This document shows, one piece after another, positions 6,034-11,932 of a stretch of DNA of 11,932 bases. Position 1 is the stretch's first letter. Every line of letters starts with the position of its first letter. Location of the stretch: positions 1-11,932 of the forward strand of contig VAZT01000090.1 in NCBI GenBank assembly GCA_005884825.1. Direction: 5' to 3'. The stretch comes from Alphaproteobacteria bacterium. GTDB lineage: Bacteria > Pseudomonadota > Alphaproteobacteria > ATCC43930 > CGMCC-115725. A program made the translations under genes and the position numbers. The notes below the pieces were generated by a model, which was not told the origin of the DNA, made no database searches, and saw only the letters and a list, made by a program, of their open reading frames with translations.

Positions 6034-6069
6034 ATCTGATGAAAAATCAGGATCTGATGAGGAATCAGG
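6034..6069 (+). repeat. Two tandem 18-bp repeats, each a mini-hairpin, in the rpoB leader
   Basis: Unit 1 (6034-6051) and unit 2 (6052-6069) read ATCTGATGAaaAATCAGG and ATCTGATGAggAATCAGG, differing at two bases in the loop. In each, CTGAT pairs with ATCAG around a 5-base purine loop (GAAAA or GAGGA). They end 92 bases before the rpoB start. Changes confined to the loops hint that the stems matter. Confidence 0.75.
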
Positions 6070-6161
6070 GCGATGAGAGCGGCGCCGAGCCACCGCTCGC
6101 GGTTCGGTAACATTCTTACGCAATCGGGCCGCGCGACACCGGCCCGCAGCGAGGAGTACGC

Positions 6162-7437
6162 ATGGCTATTGATCACTTCTTGCAGATGGGGGTTGTCCCG
6201 GAGCAGCGTGGTAGTGTCGGGCTCCAGGAGGTTTTCAAATCGGTCTTTCCGATCCGCGACTTCTCGGAGCGCGCCCAGCTCGAGTTTGTGCGGTACGAGC
6301 TCGAAGCTCCGAAATACGAGGTCGACGAATGCCAACAGCGCGGTATCACCTTCGCCGCGCCGCTTAAGGTGACGTTACGGCTGGTCGTGTGGGATGTCGA
6401 CGAGGACACCGGCTCGCGCTCGATCCGAGACATAAAGGAGCAGGACGTCTATATGGGCGACATGCCGCTGATGACGAAGAACGGCACTTTCGTCATCAAC
6501 GGCACCGAGCGCGTGATCGTCTCCCAGATGCACCGCAGCCCGGGAGTCTTCTTCGACCATGACAAGGGCAAAACCCATTCATCGGGAAAATATCTGTTCG
6601 CCGCGCGGGTAATCCCGTATCGCGGCTCGTGGCTCGACTTCGAGTTCGACGCCAAAGACCATGTCTATGTGCGGATCGACCGGCGCCGCAAGCTCCCGGC
6701 TACCACCTTGCTGCTCGCTCTCGACGACGCCGCGACCGAGCGGCTGCGGGCGGCGCGCAACTCGGAGAGCAGAACGCTGCAGCCAGGCGAAGCTATCGGC
6801 ATGTCAAAGGAGGAGATCCTCTCCAACTTCTACGGGACGATCACCTTCCGGCGCGGCGATCAGGGATGGATGACGCCGTTCAGGGAAGAAAGTTTCAAAG
6901 GCAAACTGGTGAGCGATCTGCTCGATGCCCGCACCGGAGAGGTCGCATTGGCTGCGGGCGAGCGGATGACGCCGCGTGTCGCGAGGCGACTGCGCGAGGA
7001 AGGACTGACCGATGTGCTCGTCCCGGAGGAGGAGCTCATCGGCCGATATCTTGCCTCGGATCTGATCAATGAAGAGACGGGAGAGGTTTATTTCGAGGCC
7101 GGCGACGAGATCACCGGCGCGGCGCTTGCTCAGTTGGCCGCCAGCGGCATTGAGGAGTTGCCGGTGCTCGACATCGATCACGTCAGCGTTGGTCCCTACA
7201 TTCGGAGTACGCTTGCGATCGATAAGAACGCGACCCGCGAGGACGCGCTGATCGACATCTATCGCGTGATGCGCCCGGGCGAGCCGCCGACCCTGGAAAC
7301 CGCCGAGGCGCTGTTCAACAGCCTGTTCTTCGATCCCGAGAGGTATGATCTGTCGGCGGTCGGCCGTGTCAAAATGAACTCGCGGCTCGGCCTCTCGACG
7401 GACGATTCGGTGCGCACCCTGCGCAAAGCGGACATCC

Positions 7438-7440
<3 letters not shown>
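6162..7440 (+). CDS. rpoB: RNA polymerase beta subunit, N-terminal portion (disrupted gene)
   Basis: This is the first part of the beta subunit of RNA polymerase, about 426 residues. It contains LQEVFKSVFPIRDFSE, CQQRGITFAAPLKVTLRL, SIRDIKEQDVYMGDMPLM, NGTERVIVSQMHRSPGVFFD and PYRGSWLDFEFDAKD, all typical alphaproteobacterial RpoB. The ATG has GAGGAG 5 bases upstream, yet the protein begins MAIDHFLQMG and so lacks about 33 conserved residues, including the basic KR-x-RK-x-FG motif. At SVRTLRKADIL (7439) the homology stops. The frame stays open to 8279, but that tail is the RpoB sequence read in the wrong frame. The correct continuation resumes one frame over at 7441, after a missing block of about 45 codons. 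Essential gene, so probably a sequence or assembly defect. Confidence 0.93.
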
Positions 7441-10095
<2,655 letters not shown>

Positions 10096-10126
10096 TCACA
10101 AGTTGCGCGAATCCTTCACAAATACT

Positions 10127-10207
10127 CGTCACCCCCGCGAAAGCGGGGGTCCAGAGCCGGTGGCACTGTGCCGCTCGCCCTGGGTGCCCGCTTTCGCGGG
10201 CATGACG
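10127..10207 (+). repeat. REP-like double-hairpin element, copy B (rpoB-rpoC spacer)
   Basis: The left hairpin has ACCCCCGC (10131-10138) and GCGGGGGT (10143-10150) around GAAA. The right hairpin has TGCCCGC (10185-10191) and GCGGGCA (10196-10202) around TTTC. The interior between stems is 34 bases, the same as in copy A, and CGTC/GACG bound both copies. Stem bases that differ from copy A change in pairs, so both keep full pairing. It fills most of the 138-base gap between rpoB and rpoC. Confidence 0.85.
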
Positions 10208-10233
10208 GCGTTAGTGACCGAAAGGGGTCGTTG

Positions 10234-10677
10234 ATGAACGAGTTGATGAACATCTTTGGCCAGGTTAGCGGGCCGCAGAGCTTCGATCAGATCCGGATCT
10301 CGATCGCCAGCCCGGAGCGCATCCGTTCATGGTCCTATGGCGAGATCAAGAAGCCGGAGACGATCAATTACCGGACGTTCAAGCCGGAGCGCGACGGGTT
10401 GTTCTGCGCTCGGATCTTCGGGCCGATCAAGGATTACGAATGCTTGTGCGGCAAGTACAAGCGCATGAAATATCGTGGCATCATCTGCGAGAAATGCGGC
10501 GTCGAGGTGACCCTGTCAAAAGTTCGGCGAGACCGCATGGGCCACGTCGAGCTCGCCTCGCCTGTCGCGCACATCTGGTTCCTGAAATCGCTGCCGAGCC
10601 GCATCGGGTTGTTGCTCGACATGACGCTGAAGGATCTCGAAAGGGTGCTCTATTTCGAGAACTACGTCGTCATCGGG
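10234..10677 (+). CDS. rpoC: RNA polymerase beta' subunit, N-terminal portion (disrupted gene)
   Basis: Beta' carries the catalytic aspartates and the DNA clamp of RNA polymerase. The start at 10234 has AAAGGGG 6 bases upstream and gives MNELMNIFG, the usual alphaproteobacterial opening. The clamp region includes RIRSWSYGEIKKPETINYR and FKPERDGLFCARIFGP. The zinc finger has Cys at residues 70, 72, 85 and 88, the same positions as in E. coli. AHIWFLKSLPSRIGLLLDM and ERVLYFENYVVI follow. After this Ile (10674), homology stops; the frame continues into unrelated residues and ends at 10725. About 33 codons, equivalent to E. coli residues 148-180, are missing and the frame shifts. The rest is encoded from 10676. 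Confidence 0.94.
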
Positions 10678-11932
10678 AGCCGAGGCGCTGCGCACGATGC
10701 TGTCCGCCATCGACCTGGCCGATGAGAAGGAGAGGCTGCGCGACGAATTGCGCGACACGAACTCGGAGGCGCGCCGTAAAAAACTCGTCAAACGGCTGAA
10801 GCTCGTCGAAGCCTTCATCGAATCCAACAGCCGGCCGGAGTGGATGATCCTCGAGGTCGTCCCGGTCATTCCGCCGGAATTGCGGCCGCTCGTGCCGCTC
10901 GACGGCGGCCGTTTTGCGACCTCCGATCTGAACGACCTCTACCGCCGGGTGATCAACCGTAACAACCGACTGAAGCGCCTGATCGAGCTGCGCGCGCCCG
11001 ACATCATCGTGCGCAACGAGAAGCGCATGCTGCAGGAGGCGGTCGACGCGCTGTTCGACAACGGCCGGCGCGGTCGGATCATCACCGGCGCCAACAAGCG
11101 GCCGCTCAAATCGCTGTCCGACATGTTGAAGGGCAAGCAGGGCCGGTTCCGTCAGAACCTGCTCGGCAAACGGGTCGATTATTCGGGCCGCTCGGTCATC
11201 GTGGTCGGTCCGGAACTCAAACTGCACCAGTGCGGGCTGCCGAAGAAGATGGCGCTCGAGCTGTTCAAGCCGTTCATCTATTCGAAGCTCGAACTGTACG
11301 GCCTCGCCAGCACGATCAAGGCCGCCAAACGCATGGTGGAAAAGGAGCGGCCGGAGGTCTGGGACATTCTCGAAGAGGTGATCCGCGAACATCCGGTCTT
11401 GTTGAACCGGGCGCCTACGCTGCACCGCCTCGGGATCCAGGCGTTTGAGCCGGTGCTGATCGAGGGCAAGGCGATCCAGCTGCATCCGCTCGTCTGCACG
11501 GCTTTCAACGCCGATTTCGACGGCGACCAGATGGCCGTGCACGTGCCGCTGTCATTGGAAGCGCAGCTCGAGGCGCGTGTCCTGATGATGTCGACCAACA
11601 ACATCCTCAGCCCGGCAAACGGCAAGCCGATTATCGTGCCGTCGCAGGACATCGTGCTCGGCCTTTATCACATCACGATGGAGCGTCCGGGCGAGAAGGG
11701 CGAAGGCATGCTGTTCACCAGCATCGGCGAGATCGAGCAGGCGCTCGAATCAAAGGCGGTCTCGCTGCACGCTCGTGTCAAGGCCCGCTTCCACACTGTC
11801 GATGCCGACGGCAAGCCGATCGTCCAGCGGGTCGAGACGACCCCCGGGCGCATGCTGCTGTCGGAGATTCTGCCGCGCAACGCGGCGGTCGGCTTCGATC
11901 TGATCAACACCCTGCTGACCAAGAAAGAGATC
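10676..11932 (+). CDS. rpoC: RNA polymerase beta' subunit, central portion, runs off the right edge
   Basis: This continues RpoC in the next frame for 419 residues, from GAEALRTMLSAIDLADE to the window end. It includes RPEWMILEVVPVIPPELRPL, the DGGRFATSDLNDLYRRVINR block, KGKQGRFRQNLLGKRVDYSG and REHPVLLNRAPTLHRLGIQ. The catalytic NADFDGDQMA, whose three aspartates hold the active-site magnesium, is at 11507-11536. There is no sensible start here (first ATG at 10697, no ribosome-binding site), so this is the same gene broken by the missing block, not a separate gene. The trigger loop, bridge helix and C-terminal zinc site lie beyond the window. Confidence 0.95.

Noticed and set aside
10670..10725. 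Programmed frameshifting in rpoC (and likewise rpoB)
   Set aside because: A frameshift could restore the frame but not the missing block of residues, and no slippery sequence is present at either junction.

Overview
The window is a high-GC stretch of the core translation/transcription cluster of a Gram-negative bacterium, most likely an alphaproteobacterium (perhaps Rhodospirillales-like). This rests on the gene order, on the wording of the RpoB, RpoC, NusG and EF-Tu proteins, and on the style of the single strong promoter. It is a judgement from remembered family sequences, not from a search.

Layout. A partial minus-strand reading frame runs off the left edge (1-120). Next comes a complete minus-strand rlmB-like SPOUT rRNA 2'-O-methyltransferase (351-1127). 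Everything else is on the plus strand. A clear -35/-10 promoter (1219-1247) lies just before tRNA-Tyr(GTA), followed by tRNA-Gly(TCC), tuf, tRNA-Trp(CCA), secE, nusG, rplK, rplA, rplJ, rplL, rpoB and rpoC, with rpoC running off the right edge. This is the classic bacterial tRNA-tufB / secE-nusG / L11-L1 / L10-L12 / rpoBC block. It supplies the elongation factor, a translocon subunit, a transcription elongation factor, the ribosomal stalk and its base, and the two large RNA polymerase subunits.

The gene content is ordinary housekeeping, and I see no new defence, mobile or biosynthetic system. The most striking feature is that four conserved protein segments are missing as clean blocks of roughly 100-135 bases: the 3' end of rplK with the rplA ribosome-binding site (near 4176), the RpoB N-terminus (near 6167), an internal RpoB block with a frameshift (near 7440), and an internal RpoC block with a frameshift (near 10675). 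Because rpoB and rpoC are essential, collapsed or deleted sequence in the assembly is the most likely cause.

The second notable feature is a pair of REP-like double-hairpin elements of about 82 bp. They lie in the nusG-rplK spacer (3749-3830) and the rpoB-rpoC spacer (10127-10207). They share arm lengths, tetraloop positions and an identical 34-nt interior, and they carry compensatory base-pair changes. Smaller structures include a 12-bp hairpin over the tuf stop codon, a palindrome before secE, and a stem-loop plus an 18-bp tandem repeat in the rplL-rpoB spacer.
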